From: Actinoplanes xinjiangensis
GTDB taxonomy: Bacteria > Actinomycetota > Actinomycetes > Mycobacteriales > Micromonosporaceae
Direction: 5' to 3'
Assembly (NCBI RefSeq): GCF_003148685.1
Contig: NZ_QGGR01000009.1
Span: 124,001-188,000, forward strand
Length of the DNA stretch: 64,000 nucleotides
Shown piece after piece: positions 18,187 to 26,234 of this stretch. The translations under genes and the position numbers were made by a program. Within the stretch, counting starts at the first letter, position 1; every line of letters starts with the position of its first letter. The notes below the pieces were generated by a model. The model saw nothing but the letters and a program-made list of their open reading frames with translations. It was not told the origin of the DNA and did not search any database.

Positions 18187-18827
18187 CAGCAGGTCCCCAG
18201 CATGTCGGTGAGAGCTTCCTTCTCCTTCTGCGTGATCGTCAGTTTCCAGTAGCTCTTCACCTCAATCCAGTCCTCGGCATATGTGCACCAGGCGTCCTTC
18301 GCCGGCGGCTTCCAGGTGGACGGGTCCTGGTCGCCCTTCGACCGGTTCGACGAGGCGGAGACGGCGAACAGCTGGGGCCGGTCCAGGTCGTTGGCGAAGT
18401 CGCCGCGCTCGTCGTTGGTCCATCCGTCGGCGCCGGAGCGCCAGGCGTTGGCGAGCGGAACCATGTGGTCGATGTCGACCTGGGTGGGCACGTCCAGCTT
18501 CTTGCCGTCGTACCAGCTGTCCCACGTGCCGGCGACGACGTTGCAACCGGAGAACTTGACCTTGTCACCGTCACGTTTGAGGACGGTGTCGCGGACGTCG
18601 CAGTTCTCGCCGGCATCCCGCCAGTGCGGGAACTTCTCCCGGCTGTAGCCCTTCATCGAACGGGCCTCGGCGACGGTCAGGGTGTCGAGAGCCGCAGCGC
18701 CGCCACCGGATCTCGGCGGGGCGCCGGGGTCCGGGTTGCCGGGGTCGCCGGCGGAGGTGACCTCACAACCGGCGGAGGTGATCAGAGTGACGAGGGCGGC
18801 GACGAGAACTGAGCTACGTGGGGGCAC
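18186..18827 (-). CDS. Secreted HNH-family endonuclease (DUF1524-like)
   Basis: A 213-residue exported protein. The N-terminus is a signal peptide with a borderline lipobox (TSAGC, C21). The nuclease core has DIDHMVPLANAW at 118-129, the FANDLDRPQLFAVSASSNRSKG block and a C-terminal WCTYAEDW, matching secreted actinobacterial HNH nucleases; four further cysteines could form disulfides. It probably degrades extracellular nucleic acid. The start is GTG 18827, which lies inside a perfect 10-bp inverted repeat at 18811-18834. The next gene overlaps its stop. Confidence 0.88.
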   Translation of the reverse strand: MPPRSSVLVAALVTLITSAGCEVTSAGDPGNPDPGAPPRSGGGAAALDTLTVAEARSMKGYSREKFPHWRDAGENCDVRDTVLKRDGDKVKFSGCNVVAGTWDSWYDGKKLDVPTQVDIDHMVPLANAWRSGADGWTNDERGDFANDLDRPQLFAVSASSNRSKGDQDPSTWKPPAKDAWCTYAEDWIEVKSYWKLTITQKEKEALTDMLGTC

Positions 18828-18834
18828 GTAGCTC
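18811..18834 (-). promoter_or_regulatory. Hairpin over the start codon of the HNH nuclease
   Basis: GAGCTACGTG, a 4-nt loop and its exact complement form a 10-bp hairpin that includes the GTG start (18825-18827) and codons 1-5. In mRNA it would bury the start codon; in DNA it could be a repressor site. Confidence 0.6.
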
Positions 18835-18864
18835 AGTCTCGTACCGGATCTTGCAGTGCGCCAA

Positions 18865-20586
18865 TCAGCGGGCGCGGTTGATCGCGCTCGTCACCGCTTT
18901 GATGGACGCGCTCACGATGTTGGCGTCGATGCCGACACCCCAGACGGTGACGTCACCGACCTCGACCTCCACATAGGCGGCCGCCTGCGCGTCGCCACCG
19001 GAGGTCAGCGCGTGCTCGTTGTAGTCCAGCACCCGGGCGGTGATCCCCAGCGGGGCGATGGCCTGCACGAACGCGTCGATCGGGCCGTTACCGACACCGA
19101 CCAGCGGCCGCCGCACACCGCGGTGGAACACCTGCGCGTCGATCTCCACCTTGCCGTCGACCGTGGCGGTGCTGTAGCTCTCCAGCTTGAAGGCGGTCGT
19201 CGCCTGGTGCTCGATCAGGTACTCGGTGGCGAAGTAGTCCCACATCTGCTGCGGGGAGACCTCGCCGCCGTCGGAATCGGTGTGCTGCTGCACCACCCCG
19301 GAGAACTCGATCTGCAGCCGCCGCGGCAGGTCCAGCTTGTGCTCCTCCTTCATGATGTACGCGACGCCGCCCTTACCGGACTGCGAATTGACCCGGATGA
19401 CCGCCTCGTAGGTACGACCCACGTCCTTCGGGTCGATCGGCAGGTACGGCACACCCCAGGTGAAGTCGTCGATCTCGGTGCCCGCGGCGTCGGCGTCGGC
19501 CTGGAGCGCCACGAAACCCTTCTTGATCGCGTCCTGGTGCGAGCCGGAGAACGCGGTGTAGACCAGATCGCCCGCGTACGGGTGACGCTCGTGCACCGGC
19601 AGCTGGTTGCAGTACTCGACGGTCCGCTTGATCTCGTCGATGTTCGAGAAGTCCACCTGCGGGTCGATGCCCTGCGAGAACAGGTTCAGCCCCAGCGTCA
19701 CCAGGTCGACGTTGCCGGTGCGCTCGCCGTTGCCGAACAGGCAGCCCTCGATCCGGTCGGCGCCGGCCATCAGGCCCAGCTCGGCGGCCGCGACCCCGGT
19801 GCCCCGGTCGTTGTGCGGGTGCAGGCTCAGGATGACGCTGTCCCGCCGGGGCAGGTGGCGGTGCATCCACTCGATCGAGTCGGCGTACACGTTCGGCGTG
19901 GCCATCTCGACCGTGGCAGGCAGGTTGATGATCAGCGGGCGGTCCGGCGTCGGGTCGATCACGTCGATCACCGCCGAGCAGATCTCCAGCGCGTACTCCA
20001 GCTCGGTCCCCGTGTAGGACTCCGGCGAGTACTCGTAGAAGATCTCGGTGTCCGGGGTGTGGATCTCCGCATACTTCTGGCAGAGCCGGGCACCGGTCGT
20101 CGCGATGTCGGTGATGCCGTCGCGGTCCAGACCGAACACCACACGCCGTTGCAGCGTCGACGTCGAGTTGTAGAAGTGCACGATGGCGCGCTTGGCACCC
20201 CGGATCGACTCGAACGTGCGGTCGATCAGGTGCTCGCGGCACTGCACCAGCACCTGGATGGTGACGTCGTCCGGGATCAGGTCCTGCTCGATCAGCTGCC
20301 GTACGAAATCGAAGTCGGTCTGGCTCGCCGCCGGGAAGCCGACCTCGATCTCCTTGTAACCCATCTTCACCAGCAGCATGAACATCCGCCGCTTGCGTTC
20401 CGGTGACATCGGGTCGATCAGGGCCTGGTTGCCGTCACGCAGGTCGACCGCGCACCAGCGGGGCGCCTTCTCGGTCACCCGGGAGGGCCACTGCCGATCG
20501 GGCAGGCTCACCGGGAACTGCTTCTGGTACGACTCGTACCGCTGGAAAGGCATGGCGCTGGGACGCTGAGTATCAAAAACGGACAT
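18865..20586 (-). CDS. leuA: 2-isopropylmalate synthase
   Basis: A 573-residue LeuA (class II, actinobacterial length), which condenses 2-ketoisovalerate and acetyl-CoA in the first step of leucine synthesis. The N-terminal barrel begins with WCAVDLRDGNQALIDPM (metal-binding Asp), then the HPHNDRGTG motif and GNGERTGNVDLVTL; the C-terminal third is the regulatory domain for leucine feedback. The ATG at 20586 has GGAG 9 nt upstream inside a small 5-bp hairpin. A leader peptide gene with three consecutive Leu codons precedes it at 20631-20705. Confidence 0.96.
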   Translation of the reverse strand: MSVFDTQRPSAMPFQRYESYQKQFPVSLPDRQWPSRVTEKAPRWCAVDLRDGNQALIDPMSPERKRRMFMLLVKMGYKEIEVGFPAASQTDFDFVRQLIEQDLIPDDVTIQVLVQCREHLIDRTFESIRGAKRAIVHFYNSTSTLQRRVVFGLDRDGITDIATTGARLCQKYAEIHTPDTEIFYEYSPESYTGTELEYALEICSAVIDVIDPTPDRPLIINLPATVEMATPNVYADSIEWMHRHLPRRDSVILSLHPHNDRGTGVAAAELGLMAGADRIEGCLFGNGERTGNVDLVTLGLNLFSQGIDPQVDFSNIDEIKRTVEYCNQLPVHERHPYAGDLVYTAFSGSHQDAIKKGFVALQADADAAGTEIDDFTWGVPYLPIDPKDVGRTYEAVIRVNSQSGKGGVAYIMKEEHKLDLPRRLQIEFSGVVQQHTDSDGGEVSPQQMWDYFATEYLIEHQATTAFKLESYSTATVDGKVEIDAQVFHRGVRRPLVGVGNGPIDAFVQAIAPLGITARVLDYNEHALTSGGDAQAAAYVEVEVGDVTVWGVGIDANIVSASIKAVTSAINRAR

Positions 20587-20630
20587 GTGGGACTGCTCCA
20601 GTCAAGAGAAAGACGAGCAGGCGGCGCGCG

Positions 20631-20705
20631 TCACCTCCGCGACGAGGTGCCGGCCTGGAATGGGGCCTCGTCGCGGCAGCGAAGGAGAAGAGTCACCTGC
20701 CACAT
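20631..20705 (-). CDS. leuA leader peptide (attenuator)
   Basis: A 24-codon reading frame 45 nt upstream of leuA encodes MWQVTLLLRCRDEAPFQAGT and four more residues. Codons 6-8 are CTT CTC CTT, three leucines using CTT, a codon rare in this GC-rich genome. An 11-bp hairpin (20637-20647 with 20666-20676) begins 5 nt after the Leu codons, so a ribosome stalled there would cover its first arm. This is the layout of ribosome-mediated leucine attenuation. There is no strong ribosome site; TAACGT 10 nt before the ATG suggests an almost leaderless transcript. Confidence 0.75.
   Translation of the reverse strand: MWQVTLLLRCRDEAPFQAGTSSRR
20637..20676 (-). promoter_or_regulatory. Attenuator hairpin in the leuA leader
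   Basis: A perfect 11-bp stem CCGCGACGAGG/CCTCGTCGCGG with an 18-nt loop overlaps the second half of the leader peptide gene. It lacks a T-run, so it may act in translation or through an alternative fold rather than as a simple terminator. Confidence 0.65.
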
Positions 20706-20778
20706 GTCGCCAGCCACGTTACGTCATCGAAATCGCATCGGCTAACCGAACGCCCGGATCGTGGGAAGCCGGCAGCGG

Positions 20779-21549
20779 TCAGGACGGGGCGACGAGGCTC
20801 GGCACCGGCGCCGGTGGCGGGGCGGTCAACCCCATCGGCTCGCCGGCCACCTCCGGGCCCGGTAGCTGCAACGACTTCGGCCCGGCCACCTGCCGGACCA
20901 GCTTGAGCAGGCCGAAGTCCACCCGGGCCCCGGTCAGCATGCCGTCCGCGGAATAGCAGTAGATGCCGACGTCCACCGGCCGGTCCAGTGCGGCGGTCAC
21001 CGAGTCGACGGCGTAACAGGAGCCCTCCACACCGGCCAGCGGCTGCACCGCGGATACCGCCAGCGGGGCCTTACGGTCGATGAAGACGGGCAGCCACTGC
21101 CGGAACAGGCGCTGCACGCGTGGGTCGTACCGCCGGGGCACCTTGTCACCGCGCTCGGCCACCCGGACGCACGTCGGGCTGACCGGCGCGCTCGGGGTGG
21201 ACAGCGTGCACTGATACAGACCGGCCGGCACCCTGATGACGGTGACCCCCGCGGTGCCGCCCAGCGCACCGCCCGGGATGTCCACCCGCCACGTGCCGTC
21301 GTCGGCGACCGCGGCCACGATCTCCCGGCTGGAGCCGTCGGACTCCAGGGTGTAGAGCGCCGCGTACCGGCGGTCCAGGGCGAGCGCGGCCAGGCCGGCG
21401 AACTCGTTCCTGGCCTCGGGAGCCGGGGCGGCGGCGGACGGCGAGGCGGACGGCGGGCCGGGAGCGGGCTCCGGCGTGGCGTCGCTGACACCGCAGCCGG
21501 CCAGAACGGCCGTCAACAGCGCGACCGGCAACGCGGAGGGAAGGCGCAT
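20779..21549 (-). CDS. Secreted lipoprotein of unknown function
   Basis: A 256-residue lipoprotein: signal peptide with lipobox LAGC near residue 19, then a Pro/Ser/Ala-rich linker to about 45 and a folded domain with four further cysteines (CTLSTPS..., PTCVRV, GSCYAVDSV, YCYSADG). I do not recognise the domain. The start is the ATG at 21549 just before the signal peptide. It stands alone between the leuA leader and lysC. Confidence 0.82.
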   Translation of the reverse strand: MRLPSALPVALLTAVLAGCGVSDATPEPAPGPPSASPSAAAPAPEARNEFAGLAALALDRRYAALYTLESDGSSREIVAAVADDGTWRVDIPGGALGGTAGVTVIRVPAGLYQCTLSTPSAPVSPTCVRVAERGDKVPRRYDPRVQRLFRQWLPVFIDRKAPLAVSAVQPLAGVEGSCYAVDSVTAALDRPVDVGIYCYSADGMLTGARVDFGLLKLVRQVAGPKSLQLPGPEVAGEPMGLTAPPPAPVPSLVAPS

Positions 21550-21736
21550 CGCGACATTCTCACCCCCGGACGGCACGCCGCACGCGACACGGCCGCCGAT
21601 GAGTCACCGGCGTGTCGCGGTGACGTTGGCCGGATTCTGGGATCGCCTGTCGAGGCTGTGCCGCCGCGCGGCTAGTGTGGTGGCGACTGCCCTGACCGGC
21701 GTCGTTGTTCCGTATCGCCGAAGGAATGGTTTCGCC

Positions 21737-23002
21737 GTGGCTCTAGTGGTGCAGAAGTACGGTGGTTCGTCGGTAGCGAACGCTGAACGCATCAAGCGGG
21801 TGGCCGAGCGCATCGTCGCCGCCCGTAAGGCCGGCGACGACGTCGTGGTCGTCGTCTCCGCGATGGGCGACACCACGGATGAGCTGCTCGATCTGGCCAA
21901 CCAGGTGAGCCCGCTGCCACCCGGCCGCGAGCTGGACATGCTGCTCACCGCGGGCGAGCGGATCTCGATGGCGCTGCTCGCCATGGCGATCCACAACCTG
22001 GGGTATGAGGCGCGGTCGTACACCGGATCCCAGGCCGGCGTGCTCACCACCTCGGTGCACGGCAAGGCCCGGATCATCGACGTCACCCCCGGCCGCCTGC
22101 GGACCGCGCTGGACGAGGGCGCCATCGCCATCGTCGCCGGCTTCCAGGGCGTGTCACAGGACACCAAGGACATCACGACGCTCGGCCGCGGCGGCTCGGA
22201 CACCACGGCGGTCGCCCTGGCCGCGGCCCTGCACGCCGACGTCTGCGAGATCTACACCGATGTGGACGGCGTCTTCACCGCGGACCCGCGGATCGTGCCC
22301 GACGCCAAGCACATCAAGAAGATCACCTACGAGGAGATGCTGGACCTCGCCGCCGGCGGCGCGAAGGTGCTGATGTTGCGATGCGTGGAGTACGCGCGGC
22401 GTTTCAACGTCCCGATCCACGTACGCTCTTCGTACTCGAACAAAGAAGGCACGCTAGTCACCGGCTCGATGGAGGACCCTGACGTGGAGAACGCACTGAT
22501 CACCGGGGTCGCGCACGAGCGCAGCGATGCCAAGATCACGATCGTCGGGGTGCCCGACGAGCCGGGCGCGGCCGGCCGCATCTTCGAGACGGTCGCCAAA
22601 GCCGAGATCAACATCGACATGATCGTGCAGAACGTGTCGACCGAGGGCACCGGGCGGACCGACATCTCGTTCACCCTGCCGAAGGCCGACGGCCAGACCG
22701 CGATGAACGCGCTCGACAAGATCAAGGGCGACGTCAAGTTCAAGAGCCTGCTCTTCGACGACCACATCGGCAAGGTCTCGCTGGTCGGTGCGGGCATGCG
22801 CTCGCACCCCGGTGTCGCCGCCGAGTTCTTCGCCACCATCGGTGCCGCCGGCGTCAACATCGAGATGATCTCCACCTCGGAGATCCGGGTGTCGGTCGTC
22901 TGCCGCGACACCGACCTCGACACCGCGGTGCGTGCCGTGCACGCCGCGTTCGAGCTCGGTAGCAACGAGGAAGCCGTCGTCTACGGCGGTACAGGCCGGT
23001 AA
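21737..23002 (+). CDS. lysC: Aspartate kinase
   Basis: A 421-residue aspartokinase of the usual actinobacterial length; it phosphorylates aspartate, the entry to lysine, threonine and methionine synthesis. It has the N-terminal VQKYGGSSVANAERI, GRGGSDTTA near 155, and two C-terminal ACT domains for feedback control (TIVGVPDEPGAAGRIF and KVSLVGAGMRSHPGVAAEFF). The start is GTG 21737 with AAGGA upstream. An internal ATG at 22469 (residue 245) is placed where related lysC genes start a separate small beta subunit; whether it is used is inference. asd follows 8 nt later. Confidence 0.96.
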   Translation: MALVVQKYGGSSVANAERIKRVAERIVAARKAGDDVVVVVSAMGDTTDELLDLANQVSPLPPGRELDMLLTAGERISMALLAMAIHNLGYEARSYTGSQAGVLTTSVHGKARIIDVTPGRLRTALDEGAIAIVAGFQGVSQDTKDITTLGRGGSDTTAVALAAALHADVCEIYTDVDGVFTADPRIVPDAKHIKKITYEEMLDLAAGGAKVLMLRCVEYARRFNVPIHVRSSYSNKEGTLVTGSMEDPDVENALITGVAHERSDAKITIVGVPDEPGAAGRIFETVAKAEINIDMIVQNVSTEGTGRTDISFTLPKADGQTAMNALDKIKGDVKFKSLLFDDHIGKVSLVGAGMRSHPGVAAEFFATIGAAGVNIEMISTSEIRVSVVCRDTDLDTAVRAVHAAFELGSNEEAVVYGGTGR

Positions 23003-23010
23003 CCCGAGCG

Positions 23011-24075
23011 ATGGCGCAGCCCACGCTCGCCGTCGTCGGAGCCACCGGCTCCGTCGGTTCCGTCATGCTCGAATTGCTCTCGTCCCGGCGCAACGTCTGG
23101 GGCGAGATCCGCCTGCTCGCCTCGGCCCGGTCCGCCGGCAAGTCGCTGACCTGCCGCGGCGAGCGTCTCGAGGTGCACGAGCTGACCCCCGGCGCCTTCG
23201 ACGGCGTCGACGTGGCGATGTTCGACGTCCCCGACGCGGTGTCCGAGCAGTGGGCGCCGATCGCCGTCGGCCGCGGCACCGTCGTCGTCGACAACTCGTC
23301 GGCCTTCCGCATGCGACCCGACGTGCCTCTGGTGGTGCCCGAGGTCAACCGCGAGGACGCCGCCCACCGCCCGGCCGGCATCGTGTCCAGCGCCAACTGC
23401 ACCGTCGCCGCGATGATCATCGCGCTGGCACCGCTCCACTACGAGTACGGTCTGCGCGAACTCGTCCTGGCCTCCTACCAGTCCGCGTCCGGCGCCGGCC
23501 AGGTCGGCATCGACACCCTGCACGACCAGCTCACCAAGGTCGCCGGCGACCGCCTGCTCGGCTCCCGCCCCGGCAACGTGCGCCAGGCCGTCGGCGACGA
23601 CCTCGGCCCCTTCCCGGCCCCGCTCGCACTCAACGTGGTGCCCTGGTCCGGCGACTTCGCGGACAACGGCTGGTCGTCGGAGGAGATGAAACTCCGCAAC
23701 GAGTCCCGCAAGATTCTCGCCCTGCCGGCCCTCAAGGTCTCCGCCACGTGCGTACGCGTCCCGGTCGTCACCGGCCACTCGGTCGCCGTGCACGCCGTCT
23801 TCGCCTCCGAGGTCACCGCCGACGGCGCCCGCCAGGTGCTGCGCAACGCCCCCGGCGTCATCCTCGTCGACGACCCGGAAGCCGGCGAATTCCCGATGCC
23901 GATCGACGCCGTCGGCACCGACCCGTCATGGGTCGGCCGCATCCGCCGCGCTATGGACGACCCGCGGGCGCTCTCCCTCTTCATCACCGGCGACAACATG
24001 CGCAAGGGCGCGGCCCTCAACACGGTCCAGATCGCCGAACTGATCGCCACCGAAATCGCCAAACGCACCCCCTGA
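23011..24075 (+). CDS. asd: Aspartate-semialdehyde dehydrogenase
   Basis: A 354-residue NADPH-dependent dehydrogenase that reduces aspartyl phosphate to the semialdehyde, directly after LysC in the pathway. The Rossmann start VVGATGSVGSVMLELL and the catalytic Cys130 in SSANCT are present, with the VPVVTGHSVAVH segment carrying the active-site histidine. The start is ATG 23011, 8 nt after lysC, and the pair form an operon. Confidence 0.96.
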   Translation: MAQPTLAVVGATGSVGSVMLELLSSRRNVWGEIRLLASARSAGKSLTCRGERLEVHELTPGAFDGVDVAMFDVPDAVSEQWAPIAVGRGTVVVDNSSAFRMRPDVPLVVPEVNREDAAHRPAGIVSSANCTVAAMIIALAPLHYEYGLRELVLASYQSASGAGQVGIDTLHDQLTKVAGDRLLGSRPGNVRQAVGDDLGPFPAPLALNVVPWSGDFADNGWSSEEMKLRNESRKILALPALKVSATCVRVPVVTGHSVAVHAVFASEVTADGARQVLRNAPGVILVDDPEAGEFPMPIDAVGTDPSWVGRIRRAMDDPRALSLFITGDNMRKGAALNTVQIAELIATEIAKRTP

Positions 24076-24357
24076 CCCCCCGTCCGCGTCGCGGCGTACT
24101 CCGTCCCGCCCGGCAGCCGGTGTCTTCCGGTTCGTGGGGCCTTTCCTTCCACCCGGTAGCCGTCCACGGCCCGGCAGGCGCTCCCTGCTGCGTGGCGACG
24201 CCTTTCTTGTACGCGCCGGCCCGTCCCGCCGAACCAGCCCGTCCCCGGGCTACCACGCGAGGTCCCCGGTGGTCCGGACCGCAGCGCGCCCGCCGGGCGG
24301 AAGCCCGGGGTCACCGTTCTGGGGCGCGCCCGATCGAGGTCGGTCACCGTTTCATCC

Positions 24358-24420
24358 GGCTGGTCGTCACCGCTGTCTCACCGCGCTGGAAGCAGCGGTG
24401 ACTCCCAGCCACGAAGATCG
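24358..24420. repeat. Dyad element, copy 1
   Basis: GGCTGG...TCACCGCTGT, a central stretch, then CAGCGGTGA...CCAGCCA and GAAGATCG. The arms can fold into a long interrupted hairpin. Copy 2 is at 24504-24567. Confidence 0.6.
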
Positions 24421-24503
24421 AATGCCCCTACCGGAGTCAAGACCGCGCGCCGTGGGCGGCCGTGCCGGTCCAGGGCTCGCGAGCGCACACGGTGGATAAC
24501 GCC

Positions 24504-24567
24504 GGCTGGTGCTCACCGCTGTATCGAGGATCGTGGGACAGCGGTGGCGGCCAGCCAAGAAGATCGG
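24504..24567. repeat. Dyad element, copy 2
   Basis: The same plan as copy 1: GGCTGGTGCTCACCGCTGT, centre, ACAGCGGTGGC...CCAGCCA, then GAAGATCG. The centres differ between copies while the paired arms are kept, suggesting that the fold is the conserved feature. Confidence 0.6.
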
Positions 24568-24864
24568 CGGCCACCGGCATGCGCCGAGAAGCGGCGTCGT
24601 GGGCGCCTACCAGCGTGAGCCCTCAGGAGCGGCGGAAGGGTTGGTGACCCCTTCGTGAGTGCCTGCCGTGCGGGGTCGTGTGTGTGGAGTGCCTGCCGTG
24701 CAGGGCTGCGGGTGGGGAACGCCTGCGGTGCGCGACCGTTGGGTGGGGAGCGCCTGCGCGGCGGGGCCGGGGACAGCGTCTGCCGTGGGTGGGGTGCGGT
24801 GGTGGGGAAGGCCCACCGGGCTGTGCGGCACCGCCCGGTGGGGTGACCGTCGAACGGAGGGCCG

Positions 24865-25392
24865 TCAGGCGGCGGCGTCGAGGTCGGCTCGGGTCAGGAG
24901 CGCGCGCAGCGTGATGCCTTCGGCGGCGAGGGCCTGGGAGCCGCCCTCCTGACGGTCGATGACGCAGAGCGCGTGGTCCACGTGGGCGCCGAGTTTGCGC
25001 AGGTCGCCGGTGGAGAGGACGACCTGGCCGCCGGAGGTGACGACGTCCTCGACGATCAGGACGCGGCGGCCGGCCACCTCGGCACCTTCGGCTAGGCGGG
25101 CGGTGCCGTACTTCTTGGCCTGCTTGCGGACGAACGCGGTGGGCAGTTTCGCGTGCCGGGCGAGCGCGGTGACCACGGCGATGCCGCCCATCTCCAGGCC
25201 GGCGAGAACCTCGGTGCCCTCGGGGATGAGGACGGCGAGGCGTTCGGCCAGCTGGTCGAGCAGGACCGGGTCGGCCTCGAACTGGTACTTGTCGAAGTAT
25301 TCGGTGGCGGTGCGGCCGGAGCGGAGCGTGAACTCGCCGGTGAGGCGGCTCACGCTGCGGACCTTGCGGGCGAGGTCGATGGAGTCAGTCAC
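24865..25392 (-). CDS. pyrE: Orotate phosphoribosyltransferase
   Basis: A 175-residue enzyme joining orotate to PRPP to give OMP in pyrimidine synthesis. The PRPP-binding signature VLIVEDVVTSGGQV is near 109-122 and the KYQFEADPVLLDQLA segment fits the family; it is slightly short but complete. The start is GTG 25392 with AGGTGAG upstream. The ribosome site and start sit in a 7-bp inverted repeat (25391-25407) that could hide them. Confidence 0.93.
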   Translation of the reverse strand: MTDSIDLARKVRSVSRLTGEFTLRSGRTATEYFDKYQFEADPVLLDQLAERLAVLIPEGTEVLAGLEMGGIAVVTALARHAKLPTAFVRKQAKKYGTARLAEGAEVAGRRVLIVEDVVTSGGQVVLSTGDLRKLGAHVDHALCVIDRQEGGSQALAAEGITLRALLTRADLDAAA

Positions 25393-25407
25393 AAGGTCTC
25401 ACCTTGT
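25391..25407 (-). promoter_or_regulatory. Hairpin sequestering the pyrE ribosome site
   Basis: ACAAGGT, loop GAG, ACCTTGT in the pyrE message: a perfect 7-bp stem covering the AGGTGAG ribosome site and reaching into the GTG start. Confidence 0.5.
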
Positions 25408-25839
25408 CAGGTTGGCCGGACCCGCCGAACGGCACCCCTGCTTCCGCTCCGGTGCCCTCGGTCCCGGCTCACGGGCCACCCGGACGACACCGGCCCGCGA
25501 TCTCGCCTGGCGCGCCGGTGAAGACCGCTCCAGCCGACGGTGCGGCGCTCATCGAGCCCGGCTCCCGGCAATCGGGCAGCACGGCGCTTATTGAGCTCGG
25601 CTGCTGGCGATCGGGCAGCACGGCGCTCATCGAGCTGAGCCCGCCGATCGGGCAGCACGGCGCTCATCGAGCTCAGCTGCCGGCGATCGGGCAGCACGCC
25701 CCGCGTCGGTGGAACGGGGCTCGCGAAGGGCTCGAAACGGTCACCCATTGGCGTACTTGATCTCCGCCCTAGCGCAAAGTATGCCTGTCTAGGGTAATTT
25801 TCGCCTAATTAGTGGCTTGTGCCCCGGAAGGATAGTTCT
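25393..25839. other. Intergenic region with tandem repeats
   Basis: About 450 bases without a convincing gene. Its main content is the 39-bp tandem array at 25544-25697; nearer the next gene it becomes A/T-rich (GGGTAATTTTCGCCTAATTAG), where a promoter probably lies. Confidence 0.6.
25544..25697. repeat. Four tandem repeats of about 39 bp
   Basis: Units at 25544-25582, 25583-25621, 25622-25658 (37 bp) and 25659-25697. Each starts GGCGCTCATCGAGC and ends ATCGGGCAGCAC, with variation in the middle. There are no spacers, so it is not a CRISPR array. Confidence 0.88.
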
Positions 25840-26109
25840 GTGACGCCCTTCGCGATGCTCTTCCTGCTCGCTCTCGCCGGATCGTCCTGCTTCGCCCTCG
25901 GCCGTGCTCTGGGGCGTGGTGAACGCTACGAACGCGGCTACCGCGAGGGCTTCCGCGACGGCGAGACCGGCTCCCTGGCCCGCGCGACCAGACTCATGCA
26001 GCTCAACGAGCGTCCCTCCATCGCACCGGTCGTGGAGTCGATGATCGGCCCGTACGCGGTACCCCAACAGATGGCCCCTCGCACGGTCGGCCCACAGTTG
26101 GCCCTCTGA
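25840..26109 (+). CDS. Small membrane-anchored protein
   Basis: An 89-residue protein with one N-terminal hydrophobic segment (about 3-20, PFAMLFLLALAGSSCFALG) followed by a charged RGERYERGYREGFRDGE stretch and a soluble tail. No family is recognised. The start is GTG 25840, chosen because GGAAGGA is 7-8 nt upstream; a GTG at 25819 is the alternative. Confidence 0.72.
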   Translation: MTPFAMLFLLALAGSSCFALGRALGRGERYERGYREGFRDGETGSLARATRLMQLNERPSIAPVVESMIGPYAVPQQMAPRTVGPQLAL

Positions 26110-26234
26110 TGCGTTGATCACTCGGGTGGGGATCACGCGGGCCGACTGCCGGCCGGGACAGGCGACGTGGGTAGATGTAGCCCTGCTCGGCAAGACTCGC
26201 GACGCAATGATCGATATCGCCGATCGGCCGGATG

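Larger units (their letters stand above)
24076..24864. other. 0.8-kb non-coding region between asd and pyrE
   Basis: No frame here has plausible protein sequence. It contains two related dyad elements (24358-24420, 24504-24567) and a run of degenerate roughly 30-bp repeats (about 24655-24810) built on a TGGGGAGCGCCTGC-like core. Confidence 0.6.

Noticed and set aside
18856..20406. Long open frame on the plus strand opposite leuA
   Set aside because: It is antisense to a certain LeuA gene, with Arg/Val/Asp-rich sequence typical of GC-driven shadow frames and no recognisable domain.
20587..20760. T-box riboswitch upstream of leuA
   Set aside because: No specifier-loop or T-box consensus is visible; the Leu-codon leader peptide explains the region better.
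24134..24846. Small reading frames in the asd-pyrE gap
   Set aside because: They consist of repeat-derived Arg/Pro/Ala strings, lack ribosome sites and overlap the dyad and degenerate repeats.
25544..25697. CRISPR-like array
   Set aside because: Units are directly adjacent with no unique spacers, and no cas genes are present.
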